From Chitinophagaceae bacterium (GTDB lineage: Bacteria > Bacteroidota > Bacteroidia > Cytophagales > Cytophagaceae), in assembly GCA_028288405.1 (NCBI GenBank), contig JAQBNS010000145.1, forward strand, positions 1-37,854: a stretch of DNA of 37,854 nucleotides. The letters run 5' to 3'. The position numbers and the translations under genes are program-made. Positions 22,201 to 28,063 of the stretch are shown piece after piece. Numbering within the stretch: the first letter of the stretch is position 1; every line of letters begins with the position of its first letter. Below the pieces are notes generated by a model. That model saw only the letters and a program-made list of their open reading frames with translations, made no database searches and was not told the origin of the DNA.

Positions 22201-24689
22201 ATGAGTACGATTTGATCAGCGGCAAAGTGAATCAGATAGCTTATCAAAAGGGAGAAGTCGATCAATTCTTTCATAGGTACAACTACGATGCCGATAACCG
22301 CATCACGAGTGTAGAGACAAGCAACGACGAAGTCATTTGGGAACGAGACGGTGCTTACCAATATTATCAACATGGACCGATGGCCAGAACAGAAATTGGT
22401 GATGTAAAGGTGCAAGGTATGGATTATGCTTATACTATTGAAGGTCATTTAAAAGGCGTCAATTCCAATACGCTCAAGGCCTCTCGCGACATCGGTAAAG
22501 ACGGGCTTTCCAGTGCATCCAATCCTCATGCCTTGTTTGCACCGGACGAAGTGGGTTATACTTTGGGGTATTATAAAAATGATTATAAATCCATCGCTGC
22601 TTCCGGTGAAAATTTCGAAGCGACAACCGATGGAGATTTGCAAAGCAAGAGTAAAGATTTATTTAATGGAAACATTGCGAATAAAGTGACGGCCATCGCA
22701 TCCTTGATGAAAGAGAATGGTAATGGCAACATTGTACATTCACCTTTTGCCATGGTCTACAATTACGATCAATTGCATCGCTTGACCAATGCACAACACA
22801 TCAACGATCCTGGTGACGGTGCATTGGCCAGCAACAATTGGAGTAATTCAACCCTTGATCAAAGTTACAGCGAAGCGCTGTCTTACGATGCCAATGGTAA
22901 TATTCAAACTTTGAATCGCAATGCCAATCAGGGAGCGAAGATGGATCAGTTGAGCTATACTTATGAACGTATTGCCAATGGCTTCGACCGCAACAGCAAC
23001 CGTTTACTAAAAGTCTCGGATAATTCAAACGATTTAAATTTGAATGACATCAAAAAAGGCGATCATGCCTATGCTTACGATGAACTAGGACAGTTGACCA
23101 AAGACGAACAAGAAAACATTGAACTCATTACCTGGACAGTGGATGGCAAAGTGCAAACCATCAAAAGAAAAGAAGTAGCAAACACAGGACCCGATGTGGA
23201 GTTTCAATACAACGCCCAAAGGCAGCGAGTTGCTAAAATCGTAAAACCAAGAGAGGCTGCAACGGGTCAATTGAAAGGACAAGACCAGTGGATAATCACT
23301 CATTATGTGCTTGATTACAGTGGCAATGCCATGGGGATTTACGGACATCAATACAGTAAGGTAGGCAATCAGTTTAAAGAACAATTCTTGTTAACCGAAC
23401 GATCTCTTTATGGCACAGCACGTTTAGGAATTAAGCTAGAAAACCTGGCGGTTTCCAATCGTACTTTTTCTGCTACACTTGATCCGGTGAATCATACATT
23501 TGTAGAAAGTAATTCGCTTGCTCCGACTGTGATTACATTGCCTAATGAAGAGAGTAAGCAAAGATTGCTGGGGCATAAGGTGTATGAGCTTGACGATTAC
23601 CTTAAAAATACTTTAGCAACCGTTTCAGATAAAAAATCAGCTAATATGAATGGCTATAATTCAATCGTTTTATCGGCGAACAATTATTATTCATTTGGTA
23701 TGATTGTGCCAAATACCAATAACCTCAATACTTCTTCTGGATATCGTTATGGCTTTAATGGTATGGAGAAAGACGATGAGGTAAAAGGTGCTGGGAATAG
23801 TTATACAACAGAGTTCAGGCAATATGATTCGAGATTGGGGAGGTGGTTGAGTTTGGATCCTAAAATGATGGAGTTTCTGTCGTTTAGTCCATATAATGCG
23901 TTCAATAACAACCCTGTCGTTTATACAGATCCGGATGGTAGTGAAATTAAAGGAGATATTGCATATTTTAATAAATACATAGAAAAAGTAGATCACTTAA
24001 TAACTTCAGTAGATAAACTAATTATGAAAACTAAGAGTGAAATTGAGACTGCAACCAAAAAAGGCCTTAGTACAAACAATTTAAATAAGAGGTTAGCAAG
24101 TTTTGAAAAAAAGCGTGTGATTTTTACAGATGTAATTGCAGAACTGGTAAGACTAACAGTGTCTGAACAAACTTATTTTATTAGAACTCACGCTGGAGTG
24201 GAAGAAGATATGGGGAATGGCTGGACAGATTTTGAAAGTAAAACAGGAAATGTAAGAATCAATATTAAAGAAGGAAAAGGAGAAGATTTAAGTACGCTTT
24301 CTCATGAGTTGAAACATGCCTACCAGTTTGAAGAAGGTAAAGTTTCGTTTGCATGGGAAAGAGGTGTGGATGGACAGTCACATGCATTTTTATATGATAT
24401 ACAAGACGAAGTTGAAGCATTTAATCGAACCTTAGATTTAGGGTTAAGTTTAAAAAAGGATAAGCGGAGAGCGACTGCTGAAATATTGTATAGAGATTAT
24501 GGTTATCCAAGAATAATAAGAAGTGAACAAGTAACATTGGATTATGTACTTAAAAATGGACAAACTTATGGAGAGTGGATTAGAAAAGGTATAACAGAGA
24601 GAACCAAACTTGGAAAAAAACCTCTTAATGCAATAATCGGATGGCAAAACTATATTTCTCCTGGATTTGACTTAAAAATTAAGAAATAA
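13251..24689 (+). CDS. 3812-residue RHS polymorphic-toxin-like protein with solenoids, SprB repeats, nested propeller and metallopeptidase-like tip
   Basis: The start ATG 13251 overlaps the TAA that ends the frame of the gene before. A Sec signal ends near SFAQD (residue 52). Residues 52-423 and 668-1051 are two copies of one module: an SprB-type motif (VSCNGGSDGEIHL) followed by a strand-rich solenoid. SprB/PKD-like cysteine repeats fill the gap and continue to about 1580. Ig-like repeats (YLWSTGATSRSISVSTSGIY) follow to about 1800. An RHS entry block (LYYYDKAGNLVRTVPPEG) lies near 1870. About 870 residues of Asp-box/Ycf48-like propeller blades (TSKNGGSSW, TTDGGAHW, TINGGDTW) then interrupt the RHS part until YDRLGRLILSQNAKQ near 2829. 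RHS repeats and the RHS core (YDSRLGRWLSLDP, near 3526) end at YTDPDG. The last 245 residues hold HELKH (H3685, E3686, H3689) with E3720/E3722 as candidate third ligands, a zincin-like layout. Target unknown; no type IX sorting domain is visible. Confidence 0.85.
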   Translation: METFRYFKHCNMSLFKRIFPMINTTAFPVKLLRAVLLCSMYLLLPVLSFAQDCVQVTSTKKDVSCNGGSDGEIHLTVQGTAVGNCFAGSLVSSETCGSCNINITNQGSVVVNAGQKACLAAGLTYGGTITVNNGGKLVVCGNLNNAKLTVIGTGQAHLLGNNTLLNSLVTQTLNGNVPLIRNHGTLQIANADLFGKIENFGTFIFNGALHVMASGNVTNNKNFQIKGSLTVDGTFINLGQASVTTTAIQPGAVFDNECSLQMAGAVGVYANMTNNGVIAVNGNFQTMLDVKLTMGSGSELEAEVLTFGGEVRGAGTSPALIHAKQVGNFIWNVALRGKLKICVPTNPSGIPVDPTVSFTCDFLPLSGGQINTSTCNVTWNNGAQGKDLTGLKAGTYHWTATCGSSCTKGGDIVITAPSALTVAATSTLSNISSCTGAANAVASGGTSAYSYQWTKQGDVSFQSSNASVTALCPGNYTVTATDAKNCKATANVLVNTQTCILAATSSKVDGCSGAGSISVSITTGTAPYTMQLDNLAPVTLAGTETTKVFSALSVGTHTVLVKDAWGCTVTRSEVFTGNGASLVVSMNSTNSTKSVCDSDTAPCDGTVSAIVSGGIAPYTFSWSGTGELSSAVTNTITGMCSGTYTVVVKDSKLCAATGSANVSNAPAECSKVKVTKKNVSCAGGHDGEIHLNICSATTSGTCFNGALTSIENCTACIRNLQGNDNATINAGERVCIKAGDTYTGNLIIKSGGKLVSCGTANLQSLTMETGSEAHLLGTGNIPSLTMAPNALIKNHGTLALTSVRIDGKIENYGQLTFAGAVHIIASGSLTNNHQLEIAGSFTVDGTFINKGTTRSPGNLSNATLAIQPTATFENYCTLNMWGAVAVYHDIINNGSIEVNGNFETLQGGAGLPGSKIMMGSGSSLKANVLTFSGVVTGTGTTPGIVRATELANFLSGASLQGKLVVCVPTAPSGIPVGTGVQFSCDPALLTITQNGSATDCTVKWAHDAAATGADLTQLAAGTYTYTVTCGSNCTKTGSVTLTQPSALQVTVTTIANADCVGKCNGEIRAEVQGGIPAYDFRWNTGNVTPDVYPACAGNYEVTVKDGNGCELKATGTVQAQASTGICCTSVITVTPEEVTSPGCVAQPGGLVADGKIKVKVTGASGHLIYVWKKNGLVVPGIEEEELTHLSAGNYHLDVFDATLCYGSLDINLQSKGTACGCNIAVVPQLISKASCPQKCDGKAKVVVTGTSVSFQVEWFDAHNILRGEGETLEGLCSGAYRIVVTETQAPFCSMETNYVLEAETAEGCCPTNLSAAIIAKQDASNAEAQDGSFEVSVSQGTADYLYRWDNIPLGITSGEKQSALSDETIDHLAPGYYRVEVTELASGNAKGCRASTGLWIGGNQINACRLEVSVNEIVRPGCRDCADGKVSLLLSNASGALRYEWRGEGSMTIISALKDIVGIAAGNYTVTVTEINNPTCTVTIPVEIPDGSGCCTQCSIDQVVTDAKCPNDKGGAIRVIVHGGGGPFTYNWLAPLSSTAQEVSGLAPGFYTVIVKGLTHCNQVTKTFEVKAVSSCCDNSGQPTIETVKGTCGIAGTRLIAHPDDALGYLWSTGERTHEITIHTAGTYTLKIYSSSSCNQSTSVTIAPDPVNNNPIITSSAAYICPGGNITLNAMSGDSYLWSTGATSRSISVSTSGIYQVDIFTNNKHCITKGKIVVNQADTNPKITGTVFEVCPKTFAVPLTSTSPSYNQWYKDNVLISTERFITVDQPGTYKLVVTYPSCNAQTHEVTLTERCEKSCDPPHLISVDLPPQSCADYLINHAVQNAVTEFNLYVESQKINFQRAYVEHFMTDLTENFTMTTAGDITHHYTLYYYDKAGNLVRTVPPEGVVLLTPDQVKKVQQDRASGSPDRNVFTEHTLTTTYAFNSLNNPIGQNIPDQQALQKVETSDVFSPPGVVWDGGALSSNGHGIVFGRNGEDGVIYYTSNAGKDGASSWTQASGITVNLNDVQQLDNTTSIAAGDQGTLLTSKNGGSSWEIIEVPTTENLRFVYFESLQKGHVISVSGVVWSTSDSGIHWDSSADLSFKPGTLQDVTFVNINKGYAVFDVNGSGAVYTTTDQGVNWSKKRIVSFRNFNDIAVASNGNAYTVGEDGLLIENNGTNFKLIATGNTEDFQEVVANGNQVLIRGTQSTYRYDPSGTLTLAASGFTKIGVTADPSNDNVFGITASGYVFGTETSLGGALNSFASSAGHVQGADFKTAANFIYWDDQQGLYLNGQTTDKWPNASTVASAHFGTSNQVLVVDSNGDKWWTSDISVANVAWSAPENIGLLVDLYFTDLNHGTVLTTTQAYRTVDGGQTWSSVVPQPTFGFVNALAGNGASEKGFGRNGPIEKDLLSLTGSSWNNLGYDLNTPVLRSVRALGNTAYAVGDDGVVLSWAADEIWRDNRIQNDAAVVAKRNWVAVAIDANNSNGYMTDASGNTGQGVTNNWNMSTALTPLVSVTAIGGLNNKLVVVTDGKLQSATPSGGTVSWNDNHILGSLTALDITASGMAMSVGVFGNNWHNTSFGSSDTWTYGSMLSTFEIEDAYMVNGDIGYAVGKKGTIIKTITGGKSWTVQHSFLTDDLTDVHFSDVNTGVALAGNKLVYTTDGGAHWTLVNVSATMQAVFVLSPSNAYAVGTNGNIIKASGSLANWASMTSPVTRTLNSVHFPDETIGFAAGASGTILRFKVATGTWEKLTDGTNDWVKSKTGTTRDLNTVFFRDRKNGYVSGENGVVLKTINGGDTWDNFESFGNGNDLVDLSFGDGTDGLVIGSSGVKAVSDGKDRFTTVFIYDRLGRLILSQNAKQFNKTPVAYSYIVYDPLNRMIESGEVANATSTTALYDPGEPLINDDKLAAWLKAGLKTEVGKTHYDVLEPIVIPGFTQNELTLRNRVSYVTHADEWYDEAINPTAYQSATHFDYDIHGNVKTLIQDFPELKKLGQQFKRIDYEYDLISGKVNQIAYQKGEVDQFFHRYNYDADNRITSVETSNDEVIWERDGAYQYYQHGPMARTEIGDVKVQGMDYAYTIEGHLKGVNSNTLKASRDIGKDGLSSASNPHALFAPDEVGYTLGYYKNDYKSIAASGENFEATTDGDLQSKSKDLFNGNIANKVTAIASLMKENGNGNIVHSPFAMVYNYDQLHRLTNAQHINDPGDGALASNNWSNSTLDQSYSEALSYDANGNIQTLNRNANQGAKMDQLSYTYERIANGFDRNSNRLLKVSDNSNDLNLNDIKKGDHAYAYDELGQLTKDEQENIELITWTVDGKVQTIKRKEVANTGPDVEFQYNAQRQRVAKIVKPREAATGQLKGQDQWIITHYVLDYSGNAMGIYGHQYSKVGNQFKEQFLLTERSLYGTARLGIKLENLAVSNRTFSATLDPVNHTFVESNSLAPTVITLPNEESKQRLLGHKVYELDDYLKNTLATVSDKKSANMNGYNSIVLSANNYYSFGMIVPNTNNLNTSSGYRYGFNGMEKDDEVKGAGNSYTTEFRQYDSRLGRWLSLDPKMMEFLSFSPYNAFNNNPVVYTDPDGSEIKGDIAYFNKYIEKVDHLITSVDKLIMKTKSEIETATKKGLSTNNLNKRLASFEKKRVIFTDVIAELVRLTVSEQTYFIRTHAGVEEDMGNGWTDFESKTGNVRINIKEGKGEDLSTLSHELKHAYQFEEGKVSFAWERGVDGQSHAFLYDIQDEVEAFNRTLDLGLSLKKDKRRATAEILYRDYGYPRIIRSEQVTLDYVLKNGQTYGEWIRKGITERTKLGKKPLNAIIGWQNYISPGFDLKIKK
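13404..14519 (+). repeat. Solenoid module copy 1 inside the giant RHS gene
   Basis: Residues 52-423 of the giant protein. Landmarks shared in order with the second copy are VSCNGGSDGEIHL, an NxGGKLVxCG motif, AHLLG, NHGTL, GKIENFG, VDGTFIN, VNGNF, MGSGS and CVPTNPSGIPV. The nucleotide sequences of the copies have diverged, so the duplication is old. Confidence 0.8.
15255..16405 (+). repeat. Solenoid module copy 2 inside the giant RHS gene
   Basis: Residues 669-1051, in the same landmark order as copy 1: VSCAGGHDGEIHL, SGGKLVSCG, AHLLG, NHGTL, GKIENYG, VDGTFIN, VNGNF, MGSGS and CVPTAPSGIPV, then an SCTKTG-like beta domain and the next SprB repeat. The spacing of the two copies is about 617 residues. 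Confidence 0.8.
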
Positions 24690-24800
24690 ATCTTTGTTTA
24701 CCGGAGCATTCTACTCAACTGTTTCAAGTCAGCGCACAGCGAGACTTAGAACTTTTGAATGAGAAAAAGTAAGTATTGAGATGTACAGGGTCTAAAGAGA

Positions 24801-24836
24801 AATAGCAAGCCTGCTCGAGAGAGCAGGCTTGCTGTT
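24801..24836. terminator. Strong hairpin between convergent operons, probable bidirectional terminator
   Basis: A perfect 13-bp stem (AGCAAGCCTGCTC at 24804-24816 with its complement at 24821-24833) closes on a GAGA loop, with two further A-T pairs possible near the base. It lies between the convergent ends of the RHS gene (24689) and pdeM (24902). The T-rich tract is better on the minus side (TATTTCTCTTT) than on the plus side. The remaining 24690-24901 contains no convincing gene, only an open frame of about 28 codons without a start. Confidence 0.65.
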
Positions 24837-24901
24837 GTATAGAGCATTTAGTGTTACCAACTGAGGATAGCATCTTGCTCGGGTCTTACCAACTGCCCAC
24901 G

Positions 24902-25543
24902 TTATTGTATCCGAATCAACTTATCCTCCACCACAGCAATCACCTGGTCGTTATCCAATACTTCTATGTTGTAGCCACCTGTAAATTCTCCGAAGCTGGG
25001 AAGTATAGCTTGCTGTTCACCAAAATAAAAACAAGGAAACTTCAACCGTTGATTAGCTAGTCCCTGCAGCTTCACTACCGGGTGTACATGACCGGATATT
25101 ACATATTCATCTTGCTCCAATATCGGTTTAGGGTGATGAGCAAAAGTGAAAGCACCCACGCGCAATTCCTTATCGTATACAGCGATGCAGATTTCCTCGT
25201 ATTTTTCAATGGGGAATTCATCGTGATTGCCCAACACTAAAATCATATCGACTTCACGGTATTGATTTCTCCAGGCACAGAAGCGATCCCATTCACTGTT
25301 GATATCGCTGTGAAACAAATCGCCTACGAAGATGATGCATTTGACGTCGTGACTGTTCATCATGGCATCAAGCTTTTCGAAATTCTCTTCTATGGCTTGT
25401 TGAGGTACCGCAATACCGGCTTTTCTGAAATGCGTAATCTTTCCTATATGCAAGTCACTGATGAGTAAGGTGCGTTCCTCTTCCCACCAAATTGCTTTTT
25501 GTTCTAATAAAGTGAACGTATTATCTTTTAGCCTGAGCTGCAT
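24902..25543 (-). CDS. pdeM: Ligase-associated DNA damage response phosphoesterase PdeM
   Basis: This 213-residue calcineurin-like metallophosphoesterase has the full metal-binding set: SDLHIGK (D30, H32), GDLFHS (74-79), GNHD (105-108), AHHPKP and GHVHP. The family acts on DNA or nucleotide phosphodiesters and is defined by linkage to a bacterial ATP-dependent ligase, an Lhr-type helicase and an MBL-fold exonuclease, all present here. ATG 25543 lies inside the end of the helicase gene, a 23-nt overlap that implies translational coupling. It is the last gene of the minus-strand operon and runs toward the hairpin at 24801-24836. The assignment rests on motifs and context together. Confidence 0.92.
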   Translation of the reverse strand: MQLRLKDNTFTLLEQKAIWWEEERTLLISDLHIGKITHFRKAGIAVPQQAIEENFEKLDAMMNSHDVKCIIFVGDLFHSDINSEWDRFCAWRNQYREVDMILVLGNHDEFPIEKYEEICIAVYDKELRVGAFTFAHHPKPILEQDEYVISGHVHPVVKLQGLANQRLKFPCFYFGEQQAILPSFGEFTGGYNIEVLDNDQVIAVVEDKLIRIQ

Positions 25544-27995
25544 CTTCTTTTTCGAATTGTTTGATCATTTTATTGACACGGTCCTCCAGTTTTTCCGAAG
25601 ACAATTGTTCCCTTAGCCGATCCACCAATATAGGAAAAGCAAAAGGCGTGGGACTTGGTGTTTGTTTAATTAATATACGCTGACGGTGTATACGTTCCAA
25701 GGCTTTTCTCAATCTTGTTTCTTCCAATTGCTGATCCAGGGCTTCCTGATACGCTTGCTTGATGAGCATGTTCTTAGGATCGTGTGTACTGATCACATCA
25801 AACAGGAGCGAAGAAGAGGCTTGTAGATGTTTGGTCTTAACGAATTTTCCGGGATACCCTTGAAACAGCAAACCGGCGATGGTAGAGATCTCACGGAATT
25901 TTCTTCTGGCCATCTCTGTGGAATTGACACTGCGTTGTATATCATCCAGTAAGTGGATGGTAGAAAATAAATCATGTGCTGCCAATAGCTCCTGAATGTT
26001 GATCTCTGTATCTGACAATAATTCAAAACCATAATCGTTCATGGCCATGGAGAAGGTAATCGGTTGAATCTTACTGATGCGGTAGGCGAGCAGCGAAGCC
26101 ATGCCCTCGTGTACCAGTCTGCCTTCAAAAGGGAAAAAGAATAAATGAAAACCGTCTTTCGTATGGCAACGTTCGATCAGGAATTCATTTTCATTGGGAA
26201 TAGCGGACCGTTCACTTTGCAGCTTTAGAATGGGCTGTAGCTTTTCCATTTCCGGTCCTGGTGAATCGTTGGTCAACGCATCATTCAACCGTTCTCTTAT
26301 GAATCGTGAAAGCTCAGAAGACAAAGGCACACGACCGCCCATCCAGCGCGGGATGAGACCGCTTTTCTGTTTGGACTTTCGCACTTGTACCGTCATTTCT
26401 CTTACACGGACAAACTCCAGATTTAAACCAGCGAAGAAAAATACAACACCCGGTTTCATCCAGGAAATAAAATCTTCTTCTATCGTACCGAGAAATTTTC
26501 CACCCATGTATTTCACCTGCAATACGGCATCAGAAACAATCGTGCCTATACTCAAACGATGCCGCATCGCGACCTTGCGGTTATTGACCGTGAATTTATC
26601 GCCTTCTATTTCTACACGTTTGAATTCATCGTAAGCCAATAGGGAAGGACCGCCTGTAGTGATGAAACCCAATACCCATTGCCATTCATCCATCGTCATG
26701 TATTGAAAACAAAAGGTGGATTTGATTTCATGGGCCAGTTCTTCCTGTTCAAATCCATCACCGACCGCTAATGTTACGAGGTATTGAGCGAGTACATCAA
26801 AGCACTGCACCAAAGGGACGCGGTCTTCCAGTATATTTTTCTGAATGCCTTCTCTTAAAGAAACACCTTCGATCAATTCCAGTGAATGTGTGGGAACAAA
26901 ATAGATTTTGCTGGTAGCACCGGGTTTATGTCCGCTTCGTCCCGCACGTTGCAGGAAGCGGGAGATACTTTTGGGACTGCCCACTTGTATCACTGTTTCT
27001 ACCGGATGAAAATCAACACCAAGGTCCAGACTGGATGTACAGATGACGAGTTTTAGTTTTTCCAAATGTAAATTTTCTTCCACCCAATCCCGCAATTCAC
27101 GATCCAGTGAACCATGGTGTAAAGCCATGATACCCGCCATGTCCGGATATTTCTCCAGAATAAAACGATACCAGATTTCTGTTTGCGAACGCGTATTGGT
27201 GAACAACAGCGTGGTGGTACTCGCCATGACAACCGGCATGACTTTATCCAATAAATTAATTCCCAGGTATCCGGCCCAGGGCAACTTTTCTACTTTGTCC
27301 GGTAATATCGATTCTACTTTTATTTTTTTCTGAATGGTAGAGCGAATGATCACCGTTTGTTCTTTCGTTATATTCATTCCGGTTAGTACCTGCAATGCTT
27401 GTGCGAGGTTACCGATGGTGGCCGACATTCCCCAGGTGCGCACCGTCGGTTGTATATGACGCAAGCGGCAGAAAGCCAACTCTGTTTGCACACCGCGTTT
27501 GGTACCTAAGAGCTCGTGCCATTCATCGGCAATGAGTACTTTCAGATTTTTAAATAAGTCGGTATTGTTTTTAGTTGCAAACAATAAGTGCAAACTCTCC
27601 GGTGTAATCAACAATACTTCCGGCATTGCTTTTTTCTGCGCGGCTTTTTCTTTCGCACTGACATCGCCGGTGCGTATACCGATTTGCCAGGGAATCTCTA
27701 ATTCATCACAAGCTTTTTGTAAGTTGCGTCTTAAATCTTTGGTCAATGCCCGCAGCGGTGTGATCCACAAGACTTGTAAGCGGGAACCCTTTTTTGTTTT
27801 ATAATCCGGATTGTGATTGATGTAATCGATGAGTACCGGTAAAAATACACCGTATGTTTTTCCTGAACCGGTAGGTGCGTTTAACAATCCACTCTTTCCT
27901 TCCAGATACGCGGCAATAGTTTCCTGCTGGAAGTCGGCCAACTTCCAGGATTTGCTTTTGAGCCAGGAGGCAATTACTTTTTCACCAGGAGTCAT
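25521..27995 (-). CDS. Ligase-associated Lhr-type DEXH-box helicase
   Basis: The product is 824 residues from ATG 27995. It is a superfamily 2 helicase with a Q-motif region (FQQE, 22-25), Walker A APTGSGKT (K46), DEWH in motif II, SAT in motif III, SSLDLGVDF, and QRAGRSGH in motif VI. A long C-terminal region follows, as in Lhr-type proteins. It probably unwinds or remodels nicked or gapped DNA for the neighbouring ligase and nuclease. A longer start at 28037 would add MVLTTNNEQLTTIS, but those codons are the translation of one arm of a perfect inverted repeat, so I prefer 27995. The stop overlaps pdeM by 23 nt. The length and motifs look complete. Confidence 0.92.
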   Translation of the reverse strand: MTPGEKVIASWLKSKSWKLADFQQETIAAYLEGKSGLLNAPTGSGKTYGVFLPVLIDYINHNPDYKTKKGSRLQVLWITPLRALTKDLRRNLQKACDELEIPWQIGIRTGDVSAKEKAAQKKAMPEVLLITPESLHLLFATKNNTDLFKNLKVLIADEWHELLGTKRGVQTELAFCRLRHIQPTVRTWGMSATIGNLAQALQVLTGMNITKEQTVIIRSTIQKKIKVESILPDKVEKLPWAGYLGINLLDKVMPVVMASTTTLLFTNTRSQTEIWYRFILEKYPDMAGIMALHHGSLDRELRDWVEENLHLEKLKLVICTSSLDLGVDFHPVETVIQVGSPKSISRFLQRAGRSGHKPGATSKIYFVPTHSLELIEGVSLREGIQKNILEDRVPLVQCFDVLAQYLVTLAVGDGFEQEELAHEIKSTFCFQYMTMDEWQWVLGFITTGGPSLLAYDEFKRVEIEGDKFTVNNRKVAMRHRLSIGTIVSDAVLQVKYMGGKFLGTIEEDFISWMKPGVVFFFAGLNLEFVRVREMTVQVRKSKQKSGLIPRWMGGRVPLSSELSRFIRERLNDALTNDSPGPEMEKLQPILKLQSERSAIPNENEFLIERCHTKDGFHLFFFPFEGRLVHEGMASLLAYRISKIQPITFSMAMNDYGFELLSDTEINIQELLAAHDLFSTIHLLDDIQRSVNSTEMARRKFREISTIAGLLFQGYPGKFVKTKHLQASSSLLFDVISTHDPKNMLIKQAYQEALDQQLEETRLRKALERIHRQRILIKQTPSPTPFAFPILVDRLREQLSSEKLEDRVNKMIKQFEKEDAAQAKR

Positions 27996-28008
27996 CGAAA
28001 TAGTTGTT

Positions 28009-28063
28009 AGTTGTTCGTTATTAGTTGTTAGTACCATGAACTAACAACTAATAACGAACAACT
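28009..28063. repeat. Perfect 24-bp inverted repeat between ligase and helicase genes
   Basis: The arms at 28009-28032 and 28040-28063 are exact reverse complements around the 7-nt spacer ACCATGA. Each arm is built from short AGTTGTT/AGTTGTTAG-like units. The distal arm touches the ligase stop codon, and the proximal arm lies 13 nt before the helicase ATG. In mRNA it would form a very stable hairpin that could reduce or process transcription into the downstream genes. Similar low-complexity palindromes occur between Bacteroidota genes, as far as I recall. Confidence 0.9.

Noticed and set aside
13251-24689. Type IX secretion sorting domain at the end of the giant RHS protein
   Set aside because: The C-terminus is the HExxH tip ending in DLKIKK, with no Por-type beta-sandwich motif.
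24851-25060. 69-codon plus-strand ORF at the end of pdeM
   Set aside because: It is antisense to the conserved C-terminus of PdeM and lacks a plausible start.
28003-28037. Longer helicase N-terminus starting at 28037
   Set aside because: The extra residues are translation of one arm of a perfect inverted repeat; ATG 27995 begins at the conserved family start.
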